A stretch of DNA of 64,000 bases from Sipunculus nudus. Lineage: Eukaryota > Annelida > Sipuncula > Golfingiida > Sipunculidae. The notes under the pieces are model-generated. The model saw only the letters and a program-made list of their open reading frames with translations, searched no databases and had not been told where the DNA came from. The stretch covers positions 60,831,676 to 60,895,675 of the forward strand of contig CM049316.1 in NCBI GenBank assembly GCA_026874595.1, read 5' to 3'. A program made the translations under genes and the position numbers. Positions 1 through 12,700 of this stretch are shown here, in pieces (positions within the stretch are counted from its first letter, which is position 1; each line of letters starts with the position of its first letter).

Positions 1-660
1 GAGAGAATTTTCCCTTGTTGTGTTTGAAAAAAATAAATCATGTAATATAAAACGAAATACCTTGCTGACCCTAAAAGGAAGATGACAGTTTATACTTTTG
101 AACTACTAAAAATTAATTATAATCTGATATACTAACTATGGCTTGAATTTCTTCCATAAATCGCTGATTTAGAGCGTGTATAAATTTTGTAGGCCTAACT
201 ATTTAAATTTCTTCATAATTATGGCGAGTCCTTAATAAAATACACTTGTGGTTGTTATATATAGTTTTCGAAATGTTGACCTGCACATAATATACGTATA
301 TAGTCAATCCCAGGATAGGTTATCGGGTGACAAATGGATATGACTAAAATCACAAAAAGGTACGACTCGTCTGTGTTTTGGTTTTGTATAGTACGAATTT
401 ATTAGATGGTAATATCGCAGTAAATGCTAGCGTAAAATCTATTGGCTATGTTTAACTATTCTCCGCACATATTTCAATTTTCATTCTATTTCCATGTTTC
501 GTTCGCATGTGCAGGGGAGAGTGTCTTGCACCCCACAAGGTATTTCCGCATAGAGCTCCAAGCCAGCGAACGATCACGGATAAAGCTCGGAAGCAAAACT
601 GAGATATAACATATGTGCATGAAAGAAATGATAATCATCACCTAATTTCGACAAATACAA
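1..660 (+). other. Upstream region / possible 5' UTR of the phosphatase gene
   Basis: AT-rich sequence with no open frame that looks real. A TGTGCAG-GGG at about 510-516 could be a splice acceptor for a 5' UTR exon running into the ATG at 661, or the transcript may start nearby. I see no TATA box or CpG-rich promoter I would defend. Confidence 0.35.
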
Positions 661-729
661 ATGTCTTCGAAACTAGAACAAGAGTTTGCTGACTTTGATA
701 CCCGCGGAACTTGGCCCGCAGTGTACATG
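661..729 (+). CDS. PTPN1/2-like: PTPN1/2-like exon 1 (residues 1-23)
   Basis: Begins [18 protein letters not shown] and ends in VYM at a GTAAGT donor, phase 0. The acidic amphipathic start followed by a W-x-x-x-Y motif matches the N-terminal helix of PTP1B/TC-PTP, and the exon end falls at the family's usual position. The ATG is chosen because the frame length matches the family. The 5' UTR and transcription start are not visible with confidence. Confidence 0.9.
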
Positions 730-3700
730 GTAAGTAAAGTCACTTCATCGCTTAACAATAACATTGATATGACAGAAGACTTGGCCATCTCAGAACTGGC
801 TGAAAAGTTCAACTTGATTACAACAGTCTGTGATGTACCAACTTTCACATAATATAATTCTTTATCCATACGAGTGAAAGCTAATGTTGTATATATTTGC
901 TACATGCCAAACTGAAAACTTAGCAGTCCAGTACTTATTTTAATAAACAAGGATTGCTTCATGCAACGTGGTCTGGCTTAGTTTGGTGTAGTGTATCTTT
1001 TTTTTGTAAATAATTTTATGTTGGAGCTAAGTACCTCCATTTATTAATGCTTGCTTAACTGATTGTATGTGCATAATTCCATTCCAGTTTTTTGACTCCT
1101 TGACAGGGCAGTATCACAGCTTCCAGTGGACCACTCATTTTATATCCAGGTGTTATCCAAGCCCAGTGACTGCTGCACCTGTGGACCCTGGATGTGTAAT
1201 TTTCCTCATTGCTGGGTCATAACACTGAGGAACCACCAAAAGGTGCACTCGTTTATGAATGGAACATGGTCATTGGGCACAACCTTCCCATTAAGCCTGC
1301 AGAGTGCTCACCCTGGGTTGGGGCAGACCATGAAAATTCTCACCGCTCAGCTGAGACTTGAACTCACAACTCTCGGCTTTGAGTTTGGTGCTCTACCACT
1401 AAGCCAGTCTTAATCTGCTTTGTGTGATAGGGAGCATACCTCCAGGGGTAGTGTTCCTAACCTGCATAACATAACACTACCAGTGCCCACCGCAAACATG
1501 GAGGTGGTCACAGTGGCAAAGCTATAGACTGCTACTGACCTAGGAATTTCGGAGATAACCATGGCAGTGGTTACAAATGCTCGGGGTTGCTTACATGCAC
1601 ATGTAAAGAGCACATTTGACAGCATTATGACAGTTGCTTAGCAAACATTCATTACTTTCGAGCGACATTGGTATTCAGTTGAAATGCCTTATGTTTTCTT
1701 GTGATACAAGAAATATAAAGTGTTACACATATAATCATTTAGCTCTTTCCTAATTATGATTTTATAAATGTATAGTGATAAGTGTTAATTAACTTCGATC
1801 CCAAACCCTTGTCGCAAACAGCAGGCCCCTTCCAGTGACAAGGTGGAGGTCCCCTGGTGTGCTGGAGCATGACTGATAATGTTTAAGGGGGAGGGGGGTC
1901 ACAGGAAGGAAGCTTAAAGTATGCTCCGTTGAATTACTTATTTTTTTCTAATGAGGCAAAGATTATAGAGTGACACACTTATTTTCATTTTCCTTGAGAA
2001 CTCCTGAATCCCTGTGATAGTTGATGACATATGTGATATAGTGTTAATTAACTATGATCCAAGACCCCTGGCACCGAAGCAAACCCCTCCCTGTTACCAG
2101 ATACAAGTATTCAGGCTGCACTTGTGTACTGAAGCATTCCCCCTCCCACCATCCACCCCCATATCATTGGAAAGATAGCCATGAAATATGGGTTGGTTTT
2201 GTGAGTGTAAGTTTTGCTGAGGTTGTTTTTGTAAATATATCTGAAAGTGCATGATTGGGATAATGATTTCTCAGTTTTAAGGCTTAGTCCTCATATCAAA
2301 GATTGCATGAAACAAAAAAAACTGCATATTAAAGATGTCACCATTTATTGACACACCTGCAAATGATGTCCATGTGTCCAACAAACATCTGACTTGGTTA
2401 AAATGATGTGCCAACAACCATATTTTTAAGAAAGGATTTACATTAAATAGTGAAATGCCATTTATTCATTTAACTAACAAGTAATCATATTATATTTGTT
2501 CAATACAATAAAAATTTGGAAATTTAATCTGCCATTTCTGCCTGGCAGAATCGTTTTCTGCCTTATTAAGTTATTATATATTACATGGCTAAAACAAGGT
2601 TTTAACCACTTTTAGCCAGTTTTAGTCGGCTAAAAGTTGGCTAAAACTGTCAAATATTCAGTAAGAGCGAGTAAGCGCATTTTAAAATACACAAAAACAG
2701 AGTAAAATGTTTATTTTAATTGAAAAAAAATAAAGTTTATTGCAGAAAATAAATAAATTATAAATACACATAATACCCATCAGGGTTGGGTCCTTGTTGG
2801 CTAAAACCTGTTTTAGCCATGGCTGATGTCTAAAACAGGTTAAAACTTGATTTGAACCACATTTTGACAGTTTTAGCCAACTAAGCAGCTTAAAGCCTAA
2901 AACTGTCAAATATTCAGTAAGAGCTGGTGTAGTGCTTATTAAAATACAGCAGTTGTGAGAAAACAAAAAAGAGTAGGATCTTATTTTAATTTAAAAAATA
3001 GAATTATAACATTCATGTAAAAAATAAATAAATATATTAATACACTTAAAATTCATGGTACCTCTCTGTGAGAAGCGGCTATAAAATTTCAAATAAATGT
3101 GATATTGATTGCATCTACATATTTGGAAACTTGTCCATATAGAGTTTTTCTCATTGACTAATAATCCGGCTCCTTTGGTCCCTAAGATTTCTATATATAA
3201 ACACCAGCTTTGCTGCTTTCTGTATGCCAAGACTGTTGTGTAGCTAAGTCACTGTCAGCACAAGCCTGCCGATGAAGGCACTGAAGAATTGTAGAACATT
3301 GTAGAATCACCATCAAGTCAATGAAGCAATCAGGCAGGTCAGATGTCGAAGACCTTTTGATCTCAGACTGATTAAAAAATGTCACCCAAAACACCCTTTG
3401 TGCTGATACCTCAAAATAACAGACACAAATCATCAGATGCCCCTGAGTGATCATACTCGGGTTATTAGTTAGGTATGGTTTTTACACAACGGAGTCTCAA
3501 CACATATGACACCTTGTACATGGTATGACTTCTATTTAGTCCATATATGTAGATCAAATGCTGTAATATGTAGGGTTAGGACGGTTACCGATATACAGTA
3601 TTATCACGATATCTGACAGCTACGGTTATCATACCGTCAACTTTCCTTTTATCGCGATACCACAATATCAATTTTTGTTCACGATTTTGGTTCACAAGCA

Positions 3701-6700
3701 AGCCCTTGAAGTACAAAATAAATTTATTTCAAAGAATCACATTTATTTATTTTTCATAAACCACATGTATTTGAATACACGCGTGTGGGTGGAACCGTGT
3801 GCTTACAGACTTTGGGATTAGTCGGAAATGTCCGGAAGTAGCAGGATGAATCGGAGAGGACAAAAGCTTGAGAATTCCAGGAGAAAATAACATTATAATG
3901 AAAGAGCAATAAATACACATATTTATGCTTTTATTGCATGGAACGAAAATGTCAACATAAAAGTGTCACCACTGAATCGAACATTCCATACAGGTTCCAT
4001 ATTTTGCCATATAAAATTGAGATGGTTTATTTAGCCATGATTGGTATGACACGCTCTCCGAAAATTCGCCGGGATTCTTTGGCTTTTATGTAGCTATAGG
4101 AAACTGATGGAAAGTTGTGTCAAGGGTGATTCGACGATGGGGGCAGGACTTCCCGTGCCTCAAGCTTGCACACCTGCAGGACCTTCATGCAACTTACATC
4201 ACTTAATGAGTCATTCTGTGGTACTGGCACAATAAGTATAAATGTTATTAATACTTAACTCCTTCTATAAAGTCAAAACTTTAAGGGTGGTTGTTATAAA
4301 TACCATTATTGATGTGTTAAGAATGCCATTATATATGATTAAAAATATCACAATATCACAGTATATCGCGATAAAATTTGAATAATTATCATGATATCAA
4401 AAACCCATATCGTCCCAACACTAATAATATGACCCTGAAATGGATTACAGGGCTTCAACCTGTCAGTCACTTTTGGTTGATTAAACATTTGGTGGCTAAA
4501 ACTGGTGAAAAAACTGTCTCAGAGTATGGGGTTTTAACCATGTTTTAAATGGCTCAAACAGCTGGGTGGCTAAAACCTTGCACCCCTGACTCGCATTCTA
4601 ACTTATGTTCAGCTGCTCAGAGCTCACCACTCTCAATTACAGGAATTATACGGGTAAAACCTATTTTACCCAACCCAGGTTTTACATGGGTAAAACCCAT
4701 GTGTAGCACATTATACTTTACTTCCAAGGTTACAGAAACAATGGAACATCAACAGATTTAACTTTCATATGAATTCTCAAATCATATGAAAAGAACATCC
4801 TACTGGATCAGAGTAAGTATTAGAAAAGACCCTCTTACTGGATCAGAGTTAGTATTAGAAAAGACCCTCCTACTGGATCAGAGTTAGTATTAGAAAAGAC
4901 CCTTCACTGGATCAGAGTTAGTATTAGAAAAGACCCTCCTACTGGATCAGAGTAAGTGTCAGAAAAGACCCTCCTACTGGATCAGAGTTAGTGTTAGAAA
5001 AGACCATCCTACTGGATCAGAGTTAGTATTAGAAAAGACCCTCCTACTGAATCAGAGTTAGTGTTAGAAAAGACCCTCCTACTGGATCAGAGTTAGTATT
5101 AGAAAAGACCATTCACTGGATCAGATTAGTGTTAGAAAAGACCCTCCTACTGGATCAGAGTTAGTGTTAGAAAAGACCATCCTACTGGATCAGAGTTAGT
5201 GTTAGAAAAGACCATCCTACTGGATCAGGTTAGTATTAGAAAAGACCCTCCTACTGGATCAGAGTTAGTATTAGAAAAGACCCTTCACTGGATCAGAGTT
5301 AGTGTTAGAAAAGACCATCCTACTGGATCAGAGTTAGTGTTAGAAAAGACCCTCCTACTAGATCAGAGTGAGTATTAGAAAAGACCCTCCTACTGGATCA
5401 GAGTTAGTATTAGAAAAGAACATCCTACTGGATCAGAGTTAGTGTTAGAAAAGACCCTCCTACTGGATCAGAGTTAGTATTAGAAAAGAACATCCTACTG
5501 GATCAGAGTTAGTATTAGAAAAGAACATCCTACTGGATCAGAGTTAGTGTTAGAAAAGACCCTCCTACTGGATCAGAGTTATTGTTAGAAAAGACCCTCC
5601 TACTGGATCAGAGTTAGTGTTAGAAAAGACCCTTCACTGGATCAGAGTTAGTGTTAGAAAAGACCCTCCTACTGGATCAGAGTTAGTGTTAGAAAAGACC
5701 ATCCTACTGGATCAGAGTAAGTATTAGAAAAGACCCTCCTACCTGATCAGAGTTAGTATTAGAAAAGACCCTCCTACTGGATCAGAGTTAGTGTTAGAAA
5801 AGACCCTCCTACTGGATCAGAGTAAGTATTAGAAAAGAACATCCTAATGGATCAGATTTTGTCCTAGAATTAGAAAAGACCATCCTACTGGATCAGAGTT
5901 AGTGTTAGAAAAGACCATCCTACTGGATCAGAGTAAGTATTAGAAAAGACCCTCCTACTGGACCAGAGTTAGTGTTAGAAAAAACCATCCTACTGGATCA
6001 GAGTTAGTATTAGAAAAGACCCTTCACTAGATCAGATTAGTGTTAGAAAAGACCCTCCTACTGGATCAGAGTTAGTATTAGAAAAGACCCTCCTACTGGA
6101 TCAGAGTTAGTGTTAGAAAAGACCATCCTACTGGATCAGAGTTAGTATTAGAAAAGACCCTCCTACTGGATGAGAGTTAGTGTTAGAAAAGACCCTCCTA
6201 CTGGATCAGAGTAAGTATTAGAAAAGAACATCCTAATGGATCAGATTTTGTCCTAGTATTAGAAAAGACCATCCTACTGGATCAGAGTTAGTGTTAGAAA
6301 AGACCATCCTACTGGATCAGAGTAAGTATTAGAAAAGACCATCCTACTGGATCAGAGTTAGTGTTAAAAAAGACCATCCTACTGGATGAGAGTTAGTGTT
6401 AGAAAAGACCCTCCTACTTGATCAGAGTAAGTATTAGAAAAGACCCTCCTACTGGATGAGAGTTAGTGTTAGAAAAGACCCTCCTACTGGATCAGAGTAA
6501 GTATTAGAAAAGAACATCCTAATGGATCAGAGTTAGTGTTAGAAAAAAACATCCTACTGGATCAGAGTTAGTATTAGAAAAGACCCTTCACTGGATCAGA
6601 TTAGTGTTAGAAAAGACCCTCCTACTGGATCAGAGTTAGTATTAGAAAAGACCCTCCTACTGGATCAGAGTTAGTGTTAGAAAAGACCATCCTACTGGAT

Positions 6701-9700
6701 CAGAGTTAGTATTAGAAAAGACCCTCCTACTGGATGAGAGTTAGTGTTAGAAAAGACCCTCCTACTGGATCAGAGTAAGTATTAGAAAAGAACATCCTAA
6801 TGGATCAGATTTTGTCCTAGTATTAGAAAAGACCATCCTACTGGATCAGAGTTAGTGTTAGAAAAGACCATCCTACTGGATCAGAGTAAGTATTAGAAAA
6901 GACCATCCTACTGGATCAGAGTTAGTGTTAGAAAAGACCATCCTACTGGATCAGAGTTAGTATTAGAAAAGACCATCCTACTGGATCAGAGTTAGTGTTA
7001 GAAAAGACCATCCTACTGGATCAGAGTTAGTATTAGAAAAGACCCTCCTACTGGATCAGAGTTAGTATTAGAAAAGACCCTTCACTGGATCAGAGTTAGT
7101 GTTAGAAAAGACCATCCTACTGGATCAGAGTTAGTGTTAGAAAAGACCATCCTACTGGATCAGAGTTAGTGTTAGAAAAGACCATCCTACTGGATCAGAG
7201 TTAGTGTTAGAAAATACCCTCCTACTGGATCAGAGTTAGTGTTAGAAAATACCCTCCTACTGGATCAGAGTTAGTGTTAGAAAAGACCATCCTACTGGAT
7301 CAGAGTATTAATTAGAAAAGACCCTCCTACTGGATCAGAGTTAGTATTAGAAAAGACCCTCCTACTGGATGAGAGTTAGTGTTAGAAAGACCCTCCTACT
7401 GGATCAGAGTAAGTATTAGAAAAGAACATCCTAATGGATCAGATTTTGTCCTAGTATTAGAAAAGACCATCCTACTGGATCAGAGTTAGTGTTAGAAAAG
7501 ACCCTCCTACTGGATCAGAGTTAGTGTTAGAAAAGACCATCCTACTGGATCAGAGTAAGTATTAGAAAAGACCATCCTACTGGATCAGAGTTAGTGTTAG
7601 AAAAGACCATCCTACTGGATCAGAGTTAGTGTTAGAAAAGACCCTCCTACTGGATCAGAGTTAGTGTTAGAAAAGACCCTCCTACTGGATCAGAGTTAGT
7701 ATTAGAAAAGACCCTTCACGGGATCAGAGTAAGTATTAGAAAAGACCCTCCTACTGGATCAGAGTTAGTATTAGAAAAGACCCTCCTACTGGATCAGAGT
7801 TAGTGTTAGAAAAGACCCTCCTACTGGATCAGAGTTAGTATTAGAAAAGACCCTCCTACTGGATCAGAGTTAGTGTTAGAAAAGACCCTCCTACTGGATA
7901 AGAGTTAGTATTAGAAAAGACCCTCCTACTGGATGAGAGTTAGTATTAGAAAAGAACATCCTCCTGGATCGGAGTTTGTCCTAGCAGTAGAAAAGAACAT
8001 TCTACTGGATCAGAGTTAGTTCTAGTTTTAAAAAAGACCATCCTACTGGATCAGAGTTTGTCTTAGTATTAGAAAAAACAATCCTACTGGATTAGAGTTT
8101 GTCCTAGTATTAGAAAAGACCATCCTACTTGATCAAAATTTGTCCTAGAAGTAAAGACCATCCTAATGGATCAGGGGTTGTCAAAAATCAAAACTCAGTC
8201 TCATTTGATCATAGTTTTACTTAGACGAAAACAAATTCTCCTTGGTTTGTCTTAAAGTGACATATATTGGGGTTGGACAAATATTTGCATCTGTGCATTT
8301 GAGGAATTTTATCATGCTAAATCAGTAACCACTGACCTGGAGGTTAAAAAGGAAGACTGATCTTTATCAGTGTGCTTTGTTCCATTACATACCGCACAGG
8401 AAATTTGTTACTTTGTTATTTCTCATCTCTTTAGCTCCCTTTCAGTTTCAGCTGTTCCGCTGATTTTCACAGATTACTAACATTATTTCCAATTAACAGT
8501 ACCTCTACAGGATACAAGAAAACCACATTTTTAAATTTCTTATGTCATTGTGTGAATAAACAAGTGATGTAAAATCATTGAGGTAACAGAAAAAAATTAA
8601 TTTGTATAGGTCATAAGTCACTTGAGTATAGGTACAGATACTACAACAATGAAATGTTGATACTGTGGTCAGAGATATGAACGCAGAGGTAACAGAACAA
8701 TTTTAGTTTGTATGGTTCAGAGGTCACTTCGGTACAGATACCACTGCTACAACAATGAGATGTTGACACTGTGGTCAGAGATATGTATACAGATACTAGT
8801 AGAACAGCCTTTAAATTGTTCTGCAAGCTGAAGTATTTCCTCGTGTCCTGTTCAGGACCTGATGCCCCTTGTTCCCTACTGCTGTGAACCATAAAAAATG
8901 AACTTGTGTTGCATTTTGACTAACATGTGGGACATGTTATCTGTTTTCTGTAGAATTATATATACACGAGGTAACTTTTTCAGGATTTTCCGTTTTTATT
9001 ATATACACCCATCTAAGATTGGTCTTATCATGGCATGGGTAGCATCAGGATGTCCATTAACTTTCAATTCACTGTTGTCACAATAAATAACCAGGGATTT
9101 GATGTATTTTCATGCTACTCACTATATCTACTTACCCATAGATAATCTCAGCTGAGTTGGATTATGGACAAAATCCACACATATATAATATGGTCAGAGG
9201 TCACTAGGTGACTTTGTGGTGTCGCAGCAATAACTTGCCAGGAATATGATGAATTTTGATCAAACTCAATAGAAATATTAAGCAGTATAATATCTCGCCT
9301 AATTTTCATTTCTGGCAAAATCCATGCATAGTTAATGAGTTCAGAAATCACCAGACTTTGGTGGAGCTGTGATGACTTACCAGATTTCTGATAGATTTTA
9401 GTGAAAATCACTATAAATACTTACCAATAGAGTTTCTCACCTGAATTTAATCCTAGCAAAATCCACACCTGTTTATTGAGGTCAAAGGTCACCAGGCTTC
9501 TTTGTGGTATTGCATTGATAACTAGAAATTTGATGGGTTTTGATGACACCGTATGAGAGTTTAACCATAAAAGTAACTCCCCTGGGTTCAATTGTCTGCA
9601 AAATATTTAATAAAGCTATATAATTTAAGGTCCAGGGGAAGCAGTCCAGTGTTTTGTGTTGCCGGTCTGGTCCAGCCCAAAATTGTGGACCAAACTGCTC

Positions 9701-12700
9701 CAAGCCATCCTGTCTGTTCCTCTACTTCTGAATTATTCCTGGCCCCGTGCAATTAAAACCTCATATCTAGAATACAAAATGATAATTTAAATCATTCTTA
9801 ATGTATTGTTACTTCATTCAATAGGTATTAGACAGTGCCACCGATGGGGCTGAAAAGAGTACTCAAGTACTCGAGTCTGGATGATATTTACCTAGTACTC
9901 TAGCACAAAATTTTGACTTGATCACTTTTGTCTGTCTACAGGCATGTGAATTAATATTACTGCGAACATACGGGAAGTCTTTACCTTGGAGCTACCTGTG
10001 CCAGTTTATTTAACAGAGGTCGGTCATGACACTTTTTTTCTTTTGTTACATGGAAAATATTTATTATAAAAATATCAGCTTGCTCTCCAGTGAATTCCTG
10101 CTTTAGGAGAAGTTTAAAGTATCACAAAATCAAAGTTGGTTTATTTAAATATTATTATGCATCAGTAAACAAATGCTCTTTTATATCTCCATTGTGTTGC
10201 CATGACGAGTAATCAAGTCTGGGTCAGTAAATGCATGTAGAGTATTTGAGTCCAAAATTTGGTACCCATTTCAGCCCTAGCCACCAACAAGCCATGGATC
10301 TTTCCTTTTAGACATACAGATACAGAAAGTAAACTTTAACCTATAGTTAACCTGTAATAATCCCCACATTTAGTACCACTAGGACTGGGCACGTTGGCTT
10401 GGCACAGGATATACTAAAAGCCATGATATATCAGGGACAGTGTGTGCCATATCTACGGGAAACCCTGCACTGTGTACAGCACCACAAATGTTTTTTTTAA
10501 TGTGTGTGATTTATTCTGGGTACTATCTTGTATATACTGGTATATTATCAGGACCTGACATTAGCACTTGTCTGTTTAACTGAGGCTAGTAAAACCATTT
10601 TTCTGTTTGAATCCATGAATTGTGCAGGGGAAAATGTAATGGCACCAAGGCCAGTTGACAATGGTTTCACCAGTAAACATGACATGAAATAAACTTGAAA
10701 TGGTCATATTTAATTTTAACAGGTAACCTAATGAATGATTCTAGCCCATATAGTGAATTGAACAGAAATCAATAATGATATGATTTTAGCACACAGTTGT
10801 GTGAATGATTCAAGCTATGGTCCCTGACTTTTAAGTCCTACTGGTTCTAAATTAAACTAGAAATTTGCTCTCAGAGAGCACGTACCTCCACCATGACAGC
10901 TAATTACTCCATATGGCATTGTCAAAAATGCAGCATTTTTCTTTTTAGAGAACCTGTGAGCTTATGCGATGGTGTGGCGTCGGCCGTTGTCCGTCATCTG
11001 TACGTTAACCTATACTATCTTGAAAATGGCAAGAGTTAGCATCACGAAATTTTATGCAAAAAATTAGTCTTAAAAAAAAACTCTATCAGATTTCCCTTTT
11101 TTTTTGGCTATTGCATTTTCTTAGATTTTATAGGGAAAAAGCTAAAATGCTCAAAAAATCTTCTTCTCTGAAACAGTTTAGCCAAATTGTCCAATATTTC
11201 ACAGAAATGATTCCTGGAACAATCTCTCTCAAGTTTGTTCGAATGGTTTAAGTTCGGTGAATTTTGGCCAAGTTACAGGAAGTTGAACTTAGTCATCTGT
11301 CCAAAAAAGCATACTAAATTTACAATCCCAGAAATGGCACGAGCTTTCATCACCAAATTTTATGCCAATGTTGGTCACATGAGTCATATCTGAAATTGAG
11401 GTATTGGTGGCGCCACCTGCATCGGCCTTTTTTGTACGGGGGTCATCAGTGCCCGTATCATACTGACTGCTATAAAAAACTTCTTCTCTGAAACCATAAG
11501 GCCAAATTGTTTATTTTCGCACAGAAATGATCCTAGGGTAGTGCTTTCTGAAGTTCAAATGGTCTCAGTTCAGTGACTTTTGGCTGTGTTATGGGAAGCT
11601 GAATTTAGTCATATGCCCATTTTAGCTTAGTGGCTACAAAGAACTTCTTCTCAAAAACCACTGGGCCAAATTCTTAAATTTCACACATAAATTATCCTTA
11701 GATGTAGATAATTGAAGTTTGTTCAAATGGTTTTGGTTCAGTAAATTTTGGCTGAGTTATGGGAAGCTTAACTTAGCCATTTTGCTGTATTTTCCCATAT
11801 GAGTTATAAACCTGCAAAACTTTTTTCAACTGATGCCACTGAGGCCAATTTGTTTAATATTTTACAGGAATGATCCCCTGAATAATTCTTATAATAATTG
11901 TCTTTTATGGTTCCAAAGAATGAATTTTGGCTGAATTATAAAGATTGAATTGAGTCATTTTACCATATATGTTTGCTGTGTGAAGCAGATACATCTAGCC
12001 TGGCACCAGTTTATCAGCATCCATTACATAATGCCTCTAGACATTTAGATTTCAGGTTATCTATGGTTAATATTGACAAGAATGTTTTTAAAAAGCTTTT
12101 AAAAAATGTAGATTTATGCTAAATAAATGCTGTGTTTACAATCACACGTATACAGCTCTCTGTGGGTGTATAAAGATGGCTGTACATGGTTTATAAATAA
12201 TTGGTATCCATACTCAACTTTATTCAAGATTTTGCCATCAGTGAGATGTATCTGTATTATAATTTGCATTCAATATGCATCTGTAGTAATTTTTAGCAAA
12301 CCTGAGAGCTAATGCAATGGTTTGGCATTGTCTGTCATCGTTAACCCATACTATTTCGAAAACAACTATTGCTAGTATCATGAAATTTAATGCAAAAAAT
12401 TAGCCATCTGAAAAACTGCATTTTCTTAGATTTTATAGAGAAAAGGCTAAAAAACCTTTAAAAATCTTCTCCTTCGAAACAGTCAAGCCAAATTGTTCAA
12501 TAATTTACAGAAATAATCTTTTATACCATCTCTCTCAAGTTTGTTGGAATGGTTCAAGTTTGGTGAATTTTGGCTGAGTTACAGGAAGTTAAACTTAGCT
12601 AACTGTCCAAAGAAAGCATACTAAAATGGCAATCTCAGAAACAGCTGGAGCTATCATCACCAAATTTTATGCCAGTGTTGGTCACATGAGTCATATATAT

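Noticed and set aside
1341..1410. tRNA gene on the minus strand
   Set aside because: Box A and box B resemblances are clear, but the acceptor stem and anticodon arm do not pair, and a long non-tRNA body follows; better read as a SINE.
4789..8177. Regular short repeats resembling a CRISPR array
   Set aside because: Units are head-to-tail with no unique spacers, in the intron of an animal gene; it is a minisatellite.
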